Positions 35,472-45,576 of a stretch of 64,000 nt of DNA are shown in pieces. Source of the DNA: Novosphingobium sp. FSW06-99 (GTDB taxonomy: Bacteria > Pseudomonadota > Alphaproteobacteria > Sphingomonadales > Sphingomonadaceae); contig NZ_KQ954252.1 in the NCBI RefSeq assembly GCF_001519065.1, positions 124,001 through 188,000 of the forward strand. Direction: 5' to 3'. Numbering within the stretch: the first letter of the stretch is position 1; every line of letters begins with the position of its first letter. The notes beneath the pieces are model-generated. The model was not told the DNA's origin. It did not search any database and saw only the letters and a list, made by a program, of their open reading frames with translations. A program made the position numbers and the translations under genes.

Positions 35472-38084
35472 GTGACACTTCATGCCCCAACTCCGATGAT
35501 GGCGCAATATCTGGCGCTGAAGGCGCAGGCCGACGACTGCCTGCTGTTCTATCGCATGGGCGATTTTTTCGAGCTGTTTTTCGACGATGCCAAGGCGGCC
35601 AGCCAGATCCTCGATATCGCGCTGACCAGCCGGGGCGAACACGGCGGGCAGGCGATTCCGATGTGCGGCGTGCCGGTGCATGCGGCCGAAGGCTATCTGG
35701 CGCGGCTGATCCGCGCCGGGTGCCGGGTGGCCATTGCCGAACAGGTCGAAACTCCCGAACAGGCGAAAAAGCGCGGCGGTTCAAAGGCGCTGGTGGCGCG
35801 CGATATCGTGCGGTTCGTGACCGCCGGAACACTCACCGAAGAAGCCCTGCTCGAACCGCGCCGCGCCAATGTGCTGGCCGCGCTGTGCCTGGTCGGGGGG
35901 CGCGTCGGGCTGGCCACATGCGACATTTCGACCGGGCGGATGGAACTGGAAGACTGCGCCCCCGATGCGCTGGGCGCGGCGTTTGCGCGGATCGGGGCGA
36001 GCGAGACGATCGTGGCCGAATCCGCCGCAGCCCAGGGCCTGACCGTGCCCGATGACGCGGTGCCGCGCCCGGTGCGCGGGTTTGACGCAGCACGCGGCGA
36101 CACCGTGCTGCGCGACGTGCACGGCGTGGCCACGCTCGATGCCTTCGGCAGCTTTTCGCGCGCGATGCTGGCAGCGGCGGCGGGGCTGATCGACTATCTC
36201 GACCATGTCGGGCGTGGGCGCCTGCCGTTTCTGTTGCCACCGCAGGCGCGCGTCGGCGATGCCACCATGGCGATGGATGAAGCAACGCGCGCCAGCCTGG
36301 AAGTGACCGTGGCGAGCGGCGGCGGCCGGCGCGGCAGCCTGCTCGAAGCGGTCGACCGCTGTGTCACCGGGGCGGGCGCGCGCCTGCTGGCCGATGATCT
36401 GTCGGCGCCGCTGACCGATCTGGCCGCGATCCGCCAGCGGCTCGAACTGGTCAGTTGGTTGCATGATGATCCGCTGTTGCGCGGCGATGTGCGTGCCTTG
36501 CTGCGGGCGGCGCCCGACATCGGGCGTGCCATTGGCCGCGTCGTGGCGGGACGCGGATCCCCGCGCGATCTGGGCCAGTTGCGCGACGGCCTGGCCGAGG
36601 CCGCGCGCCTGGCCGATCTGATCGCAGGCGCAGGCGCGCTGCCACAGCTTGCCGCCAGCCTGGTGCCGCAGTTGCGCGGGCATGGCGCGCTGGTCGATCT
36701 GTTCGCCCGCGCGCTGGTGCCCGCGCCACCGACCGAACGCACCCAAGGCGGGTTCATTGCCGAAGGCTATGACGCCGCGCTCGATGAATTGCGGCGCATG
36801 GCCGGGCATTCGCGCCGCGCGATCGCCGCGCTGGAGGCGAAATACCGCGACGAAACCGGGGTTTCCGCGCTGAAGATCCGCCACAACGGCGTGCTTGGCT
36901 ATTTCATCGAAGTGCCCGCGCGCCATGCCGACCGGATGATGGCGCCGGATTCGGGCTTTACCCACCGTCAGACGATGGCGGGTGCGGTGCGTTTCAACGC
37001 GCTGGCGCTGCACGAAGAGGCGAGCAGGATCGCCGAAGCGGGCGGTCATGCGCTCGCCGCCGAAGAGGCGCATTTCGAAGACCTGTCGGCGCGCGCGATT
37101 GCCGCGCGCGAAACCATTGCGCGCGCCGCCGCTGCGCTCGCGCGGTTCGATGTCGCCGCTGGATTGGCCGAACGCGCCGCCGAAGGTGGCTGGAGCCTGC
37201 CGCGCGTGGTCGATGAACCCGTGCTCGACATTGCCGGGGGGCGCCATCCGGTGGTCGAAGCGGCGCTGGCGGCGCGCGGCGACCGGTTTGTCGCCAACGA
37301 CTGCCGTCTGGTGCCCGAAGATCGGCTGTGGCTGGTCGGCGGGCCCAACATGGGCGGCAAATCGACATTTCTGCGGCAGAATGCACTGATCGTGCTGCTG
37401 GCCCAGGCGGGCAGCTTTGTGCCCGCCGAAGCAGCCACCGTGGGCGTGGTCGATCGTCTGTTCAGCCGGGTTGGCGCCAGCGACAATCTGGCGCGCGGGC
37501 GTTCGACCTTCATGGTTGAAATGGTCGAAACCGCCGCGATCCTGGCACAGGCGGGGACCCGCAGCTTTGTCATTCTCGACGAAGTCGGGCGCGGCACATC
37601 GACCTACGACGGGCTGGCGCTGGCCTGGGCGGTAGTCGAGGCGGTGCACGAGGTGAACCGCTGCCGCTGTCTGTTTGCCACGCATTATCATGAACTTGCC
37701 CGCTTGTCCGAAAGCTGTTCGGCGCTGACGCTGCACCATGTGCGGGCGCGCGAATGGAAAGGCGATCTGGTGCTGCTGCACGAACTTGCCGAAGGGCCTG
37801 CCGACAAGAGCTATGGCCTGGCGGTGGCGCGTCTGGCCGGGGTGTCGCAACCGGTGCTGCGCCGCGCGCGGGCGGTGCTCGACCGGTTGGAAAAAGGCCG
37901 TGCGGCCACCGGTGGCCTGGCCGCCGGGCTCGACGATCTGCCGCTGTTTGCCGCCGCGATCGAGGCGGCAGAGGACAAAGTCGATGCATTGCGCGTAAAA
38001 CTCAACGCGCTCGATATCGACAGCCTGAGCCCGCGCGCTGCGCTCGACTTGCTGTATGAGCTGAAACGCGAAGCCAACAGTTAG
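35472..38084 (+). CDS. mutS: DNA mismatch repair protein MutS
   Basis: Recognises mismatches and recruits MutL. The 870-residue protein starts at a GTG (35472). The mismatch-reading loop has FELFFDDA in the F-x-E position following FYRMGDFFE. Connector, lever and clamp domains follow. The ATPase carries Walker [10 protein letters not shown] near residue 625, an N-terminal signature-like [18 protein letters not shown] and Walker [17 protein letters not shown]. The C-terminal helix-turn-helix dimer region is present, with a short C-terminal tail. Length is the family norm. Confidence 0.97.
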   Translation: MTLHAPTPMMAQYLALKAQADDCLLFYRMGDFFELFFDDAKAASQILDIALTSRGEHGGQAIPMCGVPVHAAEGYLARLIRAGCRVAIAEQVETPEQAKKRGGSKALVARDIVRFVTAGTLTEEALLEPRRANVLAALCLVGGRVGLATCDISTGRMELEDCAPDALGAAFARIGASETIVAESAAAQGLTVPDDAVPRPVRGFDAARGDTVLRDVHGVATLDAFGSFSRAMLAAAAGLIDYLDHVGRGRLPFLLPPQARVGDATMAMDEATRASLEVTVASGGGRRGSLLEAVDRCVTGAGARLLADDLSAPLTDLAAIRQRLELVSWLHDDPLLRGDVRALLRAAPDIGRAIGRVVAGRGSPRDLGQLRDGLAEAARLADLIAGAGALPQLAASLVPQLRGHGALVDLFARALVPAPPTERTQGGFIAEGYDAALDELRRMAGHSRRAIAALEAKYRDETGVSALKIRHNGVLGYFIEVPARHADRMMAPDSGFTHRQTMAGAVRFNALALHEEASRIAEAGGHALAAEEAHFEDLSARAIAARETIARAAAALARFDVAAGLAERAAEGGWSLPRVVDEPVLDIAGGRHPVVEAALAARGDRFVANDCRLVPEDRLWLVGGPNMGGKSTFLRQNALIVLLAQAGSFVPAEAATVGVVDRLFSRVGASDNLARGRSTFMVEMVETAAILAQAGTRSFVILDEVGRGTSTYDGLALAWAVVEAVHEVNRCRCLFATHYHELARLSESCSALTLHHVRAREWKGDLVLLHELAEGPADKSYGLAVARLAGVSQPVLRRARAVLDRLEKGRAATGGLAAGLDDLPLFAAAIEAAEDKVDALRVKLNALDIDSLSPRAALDLLYELKREANS

Positions 38085-38155
38085 GGTTGGCAGGGCACTG
38101 GCCAAGCGTTTCATTCTGGGGCATTATCCTTGCGGGTTATGGGACGGTATCAGTC

Positions 38156-39694
38156 ATGAACGGGCAGACCGGATGCGCGCGCTGGCGTGCTGCCTCGTGG
38201 GCGTTTCCGCGAGTGGCGGCAGCCGTGGTCGCATTGGCCAGCCCGCTGGCGGCGGCAAGCGAACCGGCGACCGGTCTGGTCGTGGGCAAGGCGCATGTGC
38301 GCGGGCTGGTTCTGGCGGGCGGGGTGCGCGCCTATCTGGGGCTGCGCTATGGCGTGGCTCCGGTTGGGCCGCTGCGTTGGCATGTGTCGACACAGGCGCA
38401 TCTGGCTGGCGCGATCGATGCGACCCATTTCGGTGCGGCCTGCCCGCAGGGCGACAGCACCGGGGCCTGGTATCGCAAGCTGGCGGTGGCGATGGGCAGC
38501 GATTCCGACGCGATCGGCGCCGCGCCGCAAACATCCGAAGATTGCCTGTTTCTCAACGTCTGGACGCCGCGCGCCGCCGCCGCCAGACATCTGCCGGTGA
38601 TGGTGTGGGTACACGGCGGGTCGAACACCAGCGGTTATGGCCATGAACCCGATTATCGCGGCGCGCGGCTGGCGGCACGCGGAGTGGTCGTCGTCACCAT
38701 CAACTATCGGCTGGGCGCGCTCGGGTTTTTTGCCCATCCCGCGATCAGCGATGTCAGCGCCGGGCGGCAGGGTCTGTCGGACCAGATCACCGCGCTGCGC
38801 TGGGTGCGCGACAACATTGCCGCGTTTGGCGGCGATCCGGCACAAGTGACGCTGTTTGGCGAATCCGCCGGGGGCACCGATGTTGCCGCACTGATGCATA
38901 TCCCGGTGGCGCAGGGGCTGTTTGCGCGGGCGATCATTCAAAGCGGCTATCTGGCGCCGGATGCCTTTGCCACGCCGGGTACGGCCACGCGTGCCGCCAC
39001 CGACTTGTTCGCGCGCGACGAAACCGCGGCCGCGCTGGCGCAACACAGCCCCGCCGATCTGGTGCATGTTGCGGGCGAACGGCACAAGGGCGCGTTCGCC
39101 GCGCCGCTGGTGCCGCCCAAACCGGCGTTTCATGTGCCGCTGCTGATCGGCACCAATGCCGATGAGTTCCGCATGTATCTGCCCGCAGATCCGGCCACGC
39201 GCGGTGCGGGCGAGGCGGGGGTGCTGCTCGGCATGCCCAGGGCGGGGGACATCGCGCATCTGCTGCAACGGCTGTCGAACGATGCTGCCACGCGCGCTGA
39301 TCTGCTGGCCAGCGCGCCGGTGTTCCATTGCCCGGCCGCTGCGCTGGCCCGCGAGACCCTGGCCGCCGAACAAGGAGCGTGGGTCTACCGGTTTGACCGG
39401 GTGCGCCCCGGCCACCATGGCTTTGGCGCCTATCACGGCGCGGAAATCCCCTATGTGTTCGGCACTGGCGCGGCCTGGTTGCCTGCCGAACCGGTCGATC
39501 GTACGCTGTCGGACACGATGATGCGCTATTGGGTGAATTTCGCGCGCACCGGCAATCCCAACGGCCCCGGCCTGCCACACTGGCCGCGCTGGGGCGCGGG
39601 CGCCGACGATGCCATGCCGATGGTCCATTTCGGCAGCACAGTGCGGGTCGCGCCCGCCGCCGATCTGGCGTTGTGCGCGCTGATTGCCGGTTGA
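38156..39694 (+). CDS. Type B carboxylesterase (PnbA family), probably secreted
   Basis: A 512-residue alpha/beta hydrolase. An N-terminal hydrophobic segment (residues ~16-34, ending LAAASEP) looks like a signal peptide. Conserved parts are LRYGVAP, the oxyanion region WVHGGSNTSGYG, the nucleophile elbow FGESAGG with Ser237, the acid in NADEFR and the His in GAYHGAEIPYVFG, giving a complete Ser-Glu-His triad. SEDCLFLNVW is the type-B signature 2. Substrate unknown; such enzymes hydrolyse aryl or alkyl esters. The ATG at 38156 was chosen because it opens the signal peptide. Its stop overlaps the next start (TGATG). Confidence 0.9.
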   Translation: MNGQTGCARWRAASWAFPRVAAAVVALASPLAAASEPATGLVVGKAHVRGLVLAGGVRAYLGLRYGVAPVGPLRWHVSTQAHLAGAIDATHFGAACPQGDSTGAWYRKLAVAMGSDSDAIGAAPQTSEDCLFLNVWTPRAAAARHLPVMVWVHGGSNTSGYGHEPDYRGARLAARGVVVVTINYRLGALGFFAHPAISDVSAGRQGLSDQITALRWVRDNIAAFGGDPAQVTLFGESAGGTDVAALMHIPVAQGLFARAIIQSGYLAPDAFATPGTATRAATDLFARDETAAALAQHSPADLVHVAGERHKGAFAAPLVPPKPAFHVPLLIGTNADEFRMYLPADPATRGAGEAGVLLGMPRAGDIAHLLQRLSNDAATRADLLASAPVFHCPAAALARETLAAEQGAWVYRFDRVRPGHHGFGAYHGAEIPYVFGTGAAWLPAEPVDRTLSDTMMRYWVNFARTGNPNGPGLPHWPRWGAGADDAMPMVHFGSTVRVAPAADLALCALIAG

Positions 39695-40338
39695 TGCCCC
39701 ACGATCTGCGCCCCGATCTGGTGCCCGTCGCGGGACGGCAGGTGCTGTTCGTGATGGCCGCCGATGCCGAATATGGCCCGCATTTGCGTGCGCGGTTCAA
39801 TCCCCTGTTCACCGGGGTTGGCCCGATCGAGGCGGCGATGAAGGGCGCACTGGCGCTGTCGGCACTTGCCCGCCACGGCCAACGGCCCGACTGGGTGGTG
39901 TGTCTCGGCTCGGCGGGTTCGCGGGTGTGCCCGCTGGGCGAGGTGTTTCAGGTCAAAAGCGTGTCGTGGCGCGATATCGATGCCTCGCCATTCGGTTTTA
40001 CCCCCGGTGTCACGCCGTTCATCGATCACCCGGTCGACGTGCCGCTGGCTACCCCGCTGCCGATCGCCTCGGCGCGATTGTCCACCGGCGGCGATGTGCT
40101 GTCGGGCGATCGCTATGATGCGATCGATGCCGACATGGTCGATATGGAAACCTTCGCGATCGCCCGCGTCTGCGCGCTGTTCGATGTGCCGCTGATTGGC
40201 CTGCGCGGCATTTCCGATGGCCCCGAACCGCCTACCGGGCTGCACGACTGGACCAACCTGCTGGGCCATCTGGACGAAGAACTGGCCAGGGCGGTGGACC
40301 TGTTGCCGGATGCGCTGGCCGCGCACGGTGCCGGCTGA
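39694..40338 (+). CDS. Nucleoside phosphorylase / MTA-SAH nucleosidase-like protein
   Basis: A 214-residue PNP/UDP-family protein. The N-terminus LFVMAADAEYG and the segment FTGVGPIEAAM fit the purine-binding fold. The catalytic stretch DMVDMETFAIARVC supplies the usual Met-Glu pair and RGISDGPE the acidic residue. It likely cleaves N-glycosidic bonds of MTA, SAH or futalosine-like nucleosides. It is translationally coupled to the esterase (TGATG), an odd partner for a salvage enzyme. Confidence 0.82.
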   Translation: MPHDLRPDLVPVAGRQVLFVMAADAEYGPHLRARFNPLFTGVGPIEAAMKGALALSALARHGQRPDWVVCLGSAGSRVCPLGEVFQVKSVSWRDIDASPFGFTPGVTPFIDHPVDVPLATPLPIASARLSTGGDVLSGDRYDAIDADMVDMETFAIARVCALFDVPLIGLRGISDGPEPPTGLHDWTNLLGHLDEELARAVDLLPDALAAHGAG

Positions 40339-40427
40339 ACCTTGCGCCCGCGCATCGTGCGGGCAGATCGCGCAGGTCTTGGGAACAATCTGTCACCCAT
40401 GTGTCCGGGCTGGACACAGTGCGCAAA

Positions 40428-40503
40428 TGGTGGGCCCGGCAGGATTTGAACCCGCGACCTAGCCGTTATGAGCGGCCAGCTCTAACCGCTGAGCTACAGG
40501 CCC
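40428..40503 (-). tRNA. tRNA with CAU anticodon, probably tRNA-Ile2
   Basis: A 76-base cloverleaf on the minus strand. The acceptor stem GGGCCTG/CGGGCCC closes fully (one G-T pair) and CCA is encoded. The anticodon loop reads CTCATAA, and the T-loop GTTCAAATC is standard. CAU could be Met or lysidine-modified Ile2. The D-loop AGCGGTTAGAGC and variable region resemble E. coli ileX more than metT, so Ile2 is favoured. Confidence 0.9.
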
Positions 40504-40550
40504 ACGCTGATGGTGCGAGTAAAGCGGCGGGCCCGGCTTGGCAAGCGGGT

Positions 40551-41633
40551 CTAGCCTTGTGCGGCCGTGACGATTTCGGCGATGCTGGCAGGGCGCACGC
40601 CGCGTTCGCGCAAATGGGCAAAGACCAGTCGCCACCAGGCATAGAGCTGATGAAGCGCGGCTTCGTCGCGCACATAAGGGGTATGGCCGGGGCAGAGCGA
40701 CGGGCTGTGGAACGAAAACACCAGCACCGGCAGCCGGTCGGCCAGTGCCGCATCGATCGCCCGCAGCGCGGCGCGCGCATCGACGCCCTCGGGGGTCAGC
40801 GGCACACGTTCGAGCAGGCCCAGCCGTGCCAGCACGCCGCGCATGCGCGGCACCCGCCACAGCGCGTGGTACAGCCAACTGCCCTGACGCCGCAGCAATC
40901 CGCAATAGAGCGTGCTCAACGGCAGTTCGAACAGACCGGCGGCGCGGTCGATCCACCACGGGTGGACCGGGTGATCGCGGAAATTGGGCCCGTCTTCGCC
41001 GGTATAGTCGAACCGCGCGCGCACCGATGTGTCGATCCGCATGCCGCCATCGGCCAGGATCCGCGCGGTATGCGCCCCCACGCCATAGCGACCGGCGCGA
41101 TAGATCAGCGGGGTGCGGCCAAATGCCGCCTCGATCGTGCGGCGCAAGGTGTCGAACTTGGCGCGTTCGAGCGCAGGGGGCAGGTTTCCGGCATAGCTGT
41201 TGGGAACATTGACGTCTTCTTCGTGCGGCGGGCTGACCCAGGGGTGCAGTTGCACGCCGATTTCGGCGCGACCCTGCGCCACGGCCGGACCCAGCGCATC
41301 GATCATCCGCGCATCGCAGGCCACCGGATAATCGACCAGATAGACCGGCGCGATGCCCAGATTTTCGCAGAACGCCTGAAACCGGCCAAGCCAGGGCACG
41401 TGACTGAGGGTGTGGCCATAGCGGTCGAACGGCTTGGACCAGTCGAATTCCTCTTCGGTGTCGACGGTCACCACAAAGCGCGGGCCAAAGCCGGGCGCAA
41501 ACTGCACGTGATCGGCGGGCCCCGGCGCGGCGCGAATATCCGGGTCACCCTGCGGGTCTGCCAAGTTCGTCACCCCCCCAGCCTTGCCATGTGGCCTGGC
41601 ACGCTGGCTAGAAAGCGTTGGCAGTGCGGTCAA
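40551..41633 (-). CDS. Polysaccharide deacetylase family protein (TVDTEEEFDW type)
   Basis: A 360-residue protein with the NodB-like barrel pattern. RFVVTVDTEEEFDW near residue 60 carries the catalytic Asp and metal-proximal acids. EIGVQLHPWVSPP supplies the His, YRAGRYG the Arg, and VLVFSFHSPSLCPGHTPYV the late His. This branch is often annotated WalW-like and occurs in surface-polysaccharide settings. No signal peptide is seen, so it may act in the cytoplasm. The start is uncertain: 41633 overlaps the kinase stop, while a GTG at 41573 follows a G-rich site. Operonic with the histidine-kinase-like gene upstream. Confidence 0.85.
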   Translation of the reverse strand: MTALPTLSSQRARPHGKAGGVTNLADPQGDPDIRAAPGPADHVQFAPGFGPRFVVTVDTEEEFDWSKPFDRYGHTLSHVPWLGRFQAFCENLGIAPVYLVDYPVACDARMIDALGPAVAQGRAEIGVQLHPWVSPPHEEDVNVPNSYAGNLPPALERAKFDTLRRTIEAAFGRTPLIYRAGRYGVGAHTARILADGGMRIDTSVRARFDYTGEDGPNFRDHPVHPWWIDRAAGLFELPLSTLYCGLLRRQGSWLYHALWRVPRMRGVLARLGLLERVPLTPEGVDARAALRAIDAALADRLPVLVFSFHSPSLCPGHTPYVRDEAALHQLYAWWRLVFAHLRERGVRPASIAEIVTAAQG

Positions 41634-43308
41634 GCACGGCCGGCATATGAACCGGCAATGTCAGTTCCAGCACGGCACACCCGGCAGACCCGGGCCGGAC
41701 GAGTTGTCCCCCCGCTGCATGCACTTCGGCCGCGGCGAGGCGCAGCGCAAAGCCGTGCCCCAGCATGCCCATGCCAGGGCTGCTGCCGCGCGCGATATCA
41801 GGGGCAAACAGGATATCGTCATCATGCCGGGCCAGCGCGGCAGGCAAGGTCATTCGCACCCGCGCCAGATCACCGTTGCCGGATTCGAGAACGCCGGTAT
41901 CAAGCGTCAGCGCCAGCCGCTCACCCGGCGCGGCCGCCGCGGTCAGGGTCGACAGCAGTCGCCACAGCAAGCGCTCTGCCTCGTCGGGGTCGATTGTGAT
42001 CGGCACGGGGTGGTCGGGCACGCTCCAGCGCAGGCGAATTTCGCGGGGTGCAACCAGTGGTTCCAACTGCGTGGCAAGGCGGGCCATGATCACCGTCAGA
42101 TCAGCCTCGCCCGCATCGATCTGCGTGCGGCCGCTTTCCAGGCGCACCAGCCGCTCGACATCCTCGAAACCTGCCAGCATGCGCGCAGCATCGGCGGCGA
42201 TCGAGGCCGCCAGGCTGCGGTACTGGTGCGGGGTGGGGCCCAGCATCTGTTGCTGGATCAGTTCGGCAAACCCCTGGATCGCGTTGATCGGCGTGCGCAA
42301 TTCGTGCAGCAGTTGCTGCAGGCTGTCGCCCCCGGTGCGATCCACCAAGGCGTCATCGGGCACGACCTGCGCGGCACGGCGCAGACGCGCGCGGTATCCG
42401 GTGAAGGCGCCGCCCGCAGGGTCAAAACGCGGTGCCGCATCGATGCGCCACGCCCCGGTCACGCGCGGCGCGCCGTCGAGCACCAGCCGCCCGGCGACAA
42501 TCGGCAACCGCGCGCCGAACGCGCGCAGCGTCTGCGCATCGACCGACGCGGCGGCAGCGGCAGCCACTGGCGCAAACGGCATGTGGCCGACCAGCAGCGC
42601 GGGGTCGACGCCATCGGCGGCGATGATCGTGCCGGTGGTATCGATCGCCACATCGACGGTCATGGCGAGTGGTTCGGCAGCGGGATCTTCGGCAAAGGGC
42701 AGGCGGGTCTGGCCCGGTTCAGGGTGATCGTCGGCCTGGCGGTTGCGGCGGAACGCCTCGATCCGCTGCACGATCGCGCCGATCCCTTCGCGGGGCGCAG
42801 CCTCGACGCGGGGTGGCGCGGGGGTGGGCATGGCCACCAGCACGGCGGGAGCGTTGGACATGACTTCGGCCTCGGGCGCGGACAGCACATAGTCATCGAT
42901 GCCCAGCCGTTCGAGCAAGGCGATGACCGGTGCGGTCAGGTCGCGGCGGTGGCGCAGCGCACCGCGTGCATGGACGGGCAGGGCGGGGATCAGCCGCAAC
43001 CAGGCGGCATCATCCAGCCGTGCGCGCGCGATCGCGGCAATCGCGGTGCGCGGACCCCGCCGCACCAGATGCACGATCAACGTCGGACTGCGCAGCGTGC
43101 ACAGCCCGACCAGCACCGCCGCTGCCGCATCGCCAAGCGCGGCATGCAAGCTGTCGAGACGGCCCAGCGCCTGGCTGTGGCGATCAGTCCAGGCCTGATC
43201 GGAGGTGCGGCCGAGCAGATCGACCAATTGGCGAAATTGCGTGTTGAGGCCCGCCCGGCCGGCCGCCTGCGTCTGCAGTACGGTGTCAAGGCGGTCATCA
43301 ACGATCAT
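41608..43308 (-). CDS. Soluble histidine-kinase-like protein with degenerate ATPase domain
   Basis: A 566-residue protein without transmembrane segments. The first ~330 residues are an unrecognised helical and PAS-like input region. The phospho-acceptor helix LLHELRTPINAIQGFAELI is a good HisKA H-box. The catalytic domain is poorly conserved: the N-box position reads RLLWRLLSTLTAAAAP, lacking the ATP/Mg-binding Asn, and no D-x-G-x-G box is visible. A G2-like GMGMLGHGFALRLA remains. It may be an inactive kinase or a histidine phosphotransferase. The ATG at 43308 with GGAG upstream was chosen over an extension to 43365. Confidence 0.8.
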   Translation of the reverse strand: MIVDDRLDTVLQTQAAGRAGLNTQFRQLVDLLGRTSDQAWTDRHSQALGRLDSLHAALGDAAAAVLVGLCTLRSPTLIVHLVRRGPRTAIAAIARARLDDAAWLRLIPALPVHARGALRHRRDLTAPVIALLERLGIDDYVLSAPEAEVMSNAPAVLVAMPTPAPPRVEAAPREGIGAIVQRIEAFRRNRQADDHPEPGQTRLPFAEDPAAEPLAMTVDVAIDTTGTIIAADGVDPALLVGHMPFAPVAAAAAASVDAQTLRAFGARLPIVAGRLVLDGAPRVTGAWRIDAAPRFDPAGGAFTGYRARLRRAAQVVPDDALVDRTGGDSLQQLLHELRTPINAIQGFAELIQQQMLGPTPHQYRSLAASIAADAARMLAGFEDVERLVRLESGRTQIDAGEADLTVIMARLATQLEPLVAPREIRLRWSVPDHPVPITIDPDEAERLLWRLLSTLTAAAAPGERLALTLDTGVLESGNGDLARVRMTLPAALARHDDDILFAPDIARGSSPGMGMLGHGFALRLAAAEVHAAGGQLVRPGSAGCAVLELTLPVHMPAVLDRTANAF

Positions 43309-43674
43309 GCATGCTCCGCTTTGGCGCCCGGAAGGGACGCCTCGTTTCACTCGATTCGTCTGCACGGCAAGTGTCGTACAAACCCGGCGTTAAGGTATAC
43401 CCTTTGCCATCGTTCGCGCATCCGCAGGGATGCGTGGCGGGCGGCAAAGCCGGTGATGCTGCTGTGGCCGGGTAGACCCTAACAAAATATGCACAGTGGC
43501 AAAGGGCTACGTTGATTGCGTTGCAATGTGGGACGATTGCGGTAAGAGCAAATAATATTATAGCGAGAGCCAGTTTCGAGAGGCGAATCTTGCCGTGGCC
43601 CCAAACCGGGATCGTCGGCAGGGACAGGCCCCGCGCTCTCTGGCTGACGATCTGACCTGGTGGCAACGAGGACC

Positions 43675-44148
43675 ATGGCGACACTGGATGCAATTGACCG
43701 CCGGCTGCTTGCCGAACTGCAAGCCGAAGGCCGGGTAACCAATGTCGAATTGGCCCAACGGGTCGGCCTGACCGCGCCACCGTGCCTGCGCCGGGTCCGC
43801 GCGCTGGAAGAAGCAGGGGTCATTCGCGGCTATCACGCCGATCTCGATGCCTCCAAACTGGGTTTTTCGATCACCGTGTTCGCGCTCGTCAGCCTGAAAA
43901 GCCAGGCCGAGGAGTCGCTGCGCCAGTTCGAAGATCACATGCGCGGCCTGCCCGAAGTGCGCGAATGTCACATGCTCAACGGCGAGATCGATTTCATCCT
44001 GAAGATCGTCTCGCGCGATCTGCAAAGCTTTCAGGAATTTCTCACCAGCAAGCTTACGCCCGCACCCAATGTCGCCAGCGTCAAGACATCGCTGACCATC
44101 CGCACCGCCAAGCAGCAGCCCGGCGTGCCGCTGGAGGATGTGGAGTAG
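43675..44148 (+). CDS. Lrp/AsnC family transcriptional regulator
   Basis: A 157-residue DNA-binding protein. The N-terminal winged helix is LDAIDRRLLAELQAEGRVTNVELAQRVGL, with recognition helix TAPPCLRRVRALE. The RAM ligand domain follows, with FALVSLKSQ and ECHMLNGEIDFILKIV. Such proteins sense amino acids and form octamers. The first residues allow a GTG at 43660, but the ATG at 43675 gives the usual length. The stop is 8 bases from that of the convergent chorismate mutase. The ~300-base upstream region (43366-43659) holds the divergent promoters, but none is obvious. Confidence 0.92.
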   Translation: MATLDAIDRRLLAELQAEGRVTNVELAQRVGLTAPPCLRRVRALEEAGVIRGYHADLDASKLGFSITVFALVSLKSQAEESLRQFEDHMRGLPEVRECHMLNGEIDFILKIVSRDLQSFQEFLTSKLTPAPNVASVKTSLTIRTAKQQPGVPLEDVE

Positions 44149-44155
44149 CGCTGCG

Positions 44156-44440
44156 CTATTTTTCCTTGGCCTGTTCGTGATGCCGGATCACTTCCTGGAT
44201 CACGAAGCGCAGGAACTTTTCTGAAAACTCCGGGTCGAGCCGCGCGTCTTCGGCCAACCTGCGCAACCGGTCGATCTGGCGCTGTTCACGCGCAAGGTCG
44301 CTGGCGGGCAGGCCGTGTTCGGCCTTGTAGGCGCCCACCGCCTTGGTGATGCGGAACCGTTCGGCCAGGATGTGGATCATCGCGGCATCGATGTTGTCGA
44401 TGCTCTGGCGATAGCCGTCCAGCACGGGGTCTTGGCTCAT
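44156..44440 (-). CDS. Chorismate mutase, AroQ type
   Basis: A 94-residue single-domain enzyme converting chorismate to prephenate for Phe/Tyr synthesis. The three-helix AroQ pattern is present: GYRQSIDNIDAAMIHILAERFRIT with the N-terminal Arg, KAVGAYKAEHGLP with the catalytic Lys, and the C-terminal FVIQEVIRHHEQ. The ATG at 44440 follows a GGAG site. Divergent from ispB, 95 bases away. Confidence 0.92.
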   Translation of the reverse strand: MSQDPVLDGYRQSIDNIDAAMIHILAERFRITKAVGAYKAEHGLPASDLAREQRQIDRLRRLAEDARLDPEFSEKFLRFVIQEVIRHHEQAKEK

Positions 44441-44535
44441 TGGGTCTCCAACCGGGGGCAGATTCACGTTTCGATGTCATTGGCGTGAAAACTTCGACTT
44501 GCCAAGCGCCCAGCCACAGGCCAATCGGGCTGGCG

Positions 44536-45549
44536 ATGTCTGCCACGATCCACCCGCTGCCCCGTCGGGCCGAACCTTCGCTGCAGCCGCTCATGGCGCT
44601 GGTTGCCGAAGGCATGAACAGCGTGAATGCGGTCATTCTTGATCGCATGCAATCGCGCATTCCCCTGATTCCGGCGCTGGCCGGACACCTTATCGCGGGC
44701 GGGGGCAAGCGTATGCGCCCGATGCTCACGCTCGCGGGCGCAGCGCTGGTCGGCTATGGCGGCAGCCGCCATTACCGGTTGGCGGCGGCGGTCGAATTCA
44801 TCCACACTGCGACGTTGCTGCATGATGACGTGGTCGATGGCTCGGACATGCGGCGGGGCAAGGAAACCGCCAATATCATCTATGGCAATCCGGCGACGGT
44901 GCTGGTCGGCGATTTCCTGTTCAGCCGCAGCTTTGAATTGATGGTCGAAGATGGCTCGATCAAGGTCCTGCGCATCCTGTCGAACGCCTCTGCGGTGATC
45001 ACCGAAGGCGAAGTCGATCAACTGGTGGCCCAGCGCCAGATCGAAACCACCGAGGAGCGCTATCTGGCGATCATCAACGGCAAGACCGCCGCGCTGTTCG
45101 CGGCCGCCTGCCGGATCGCCGCCGTGGTTGCCGAACGGCCCGAATCCGATGAAGCCGCGCTCGATGCCTATGGCCGCAATCTGGGCATTGCGTTCCAGTT
45201 GGCCGACGATGCGATCGACTACGATTCTAACGCCGCCGAAATGGGCAAGGAACAGGGCGACGATTTCCGCGAAGGCAAGATGACGCTGCCGGTGATCCTG
45301 GCCTATGCGCGCGGCAACGAGGCGGAGCGCACGTTCTGGCGCGACGCGATTGCCGGGGATCGCAACACCGATGCCGACCTGGCGCACGCCATCGAGCTGA
45401 TTCGCAAGCATGACGCGGTGCATGCCACGCGCGAACGCGCGCGCCACTATGCCCAGCGTGCGATCGACGCGATCGCTGCCTTCCCCGCCGGTGCGGCCAA
45501 GACGGCCATGACCGAAGCGGCCGAATTCGCCGTCGCGCGCCGGTTCTGA
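44536..45549 (+). CDS. ispB: Polyprenyl diphosphate synthase (octa-/decaprenyl)
   Basis: Builds the ubiquinone side chain by head-to-tail condensation. The 337-residue protein has GGGKRMRP, the first Asp-rich motif LLHDDVVDGSDMRRG and the second LADDAIDYDSN, all intact. Small residues before the first motif favour a long chain; alphaproteobacteria normally make decaprenyl (Q10), but chain length cannot be read with certainty. The ATG at 44536 gives the standard N-terminus. A perfect 11-bp hairpin follows the stop. Confidence 0.93.
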   Translation: MSATIHPLPRRAEPSLQPLMALVAEGMNSVNAVILDRMQSRIPLIPALAGHLIAGGGKRMRPMLTLAGAALVGYGGSRHYRLAAAVEFIHTATLLHDDVVDGSDMRRGKETANIIYGNPATVLVGDFLFSRSFELMVEDGSIKVLRILSNASAVITEGEVDQLVAQRQIETTEERYLAIINGKTAALFAAACRIAAVVAERPESDEAALDAYGRNLGIAFQLADDAIDYDSNAAEMGKEQGDDFREGKMTLPVILAYARGNEAERTFWRDAIAGDRNTDADLAHAIELIRKHDAVHATRERARHYAQRAIDAIAAFPAGAAKTAMTEAAEFAVARRF

Positions 45550-45572
45550 TCGTCCCCTTGCGGGGACGATCA
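45547..45572. terminator. Hairpin between convergent ispB and aldo/keto reductase
   Basis: TGATCGTCCCC (45547-45557) pairs with GGGGACGATCA (45562-45572) across a TTGC loop: 11 perfect pairs. It begins within the ispB stop codon and ends 4 bases before that of the reductase. No T-tract on either strand; a bidirectional end is inferred. Confidence 0.65.
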
Positions 45573-45576
45573 CCGT

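Noticed and set aside
35781..38114. 777-codon open frame opposite mutS
   Set aside because: Antisense shadow; MutS motifs are intact on the other strand.
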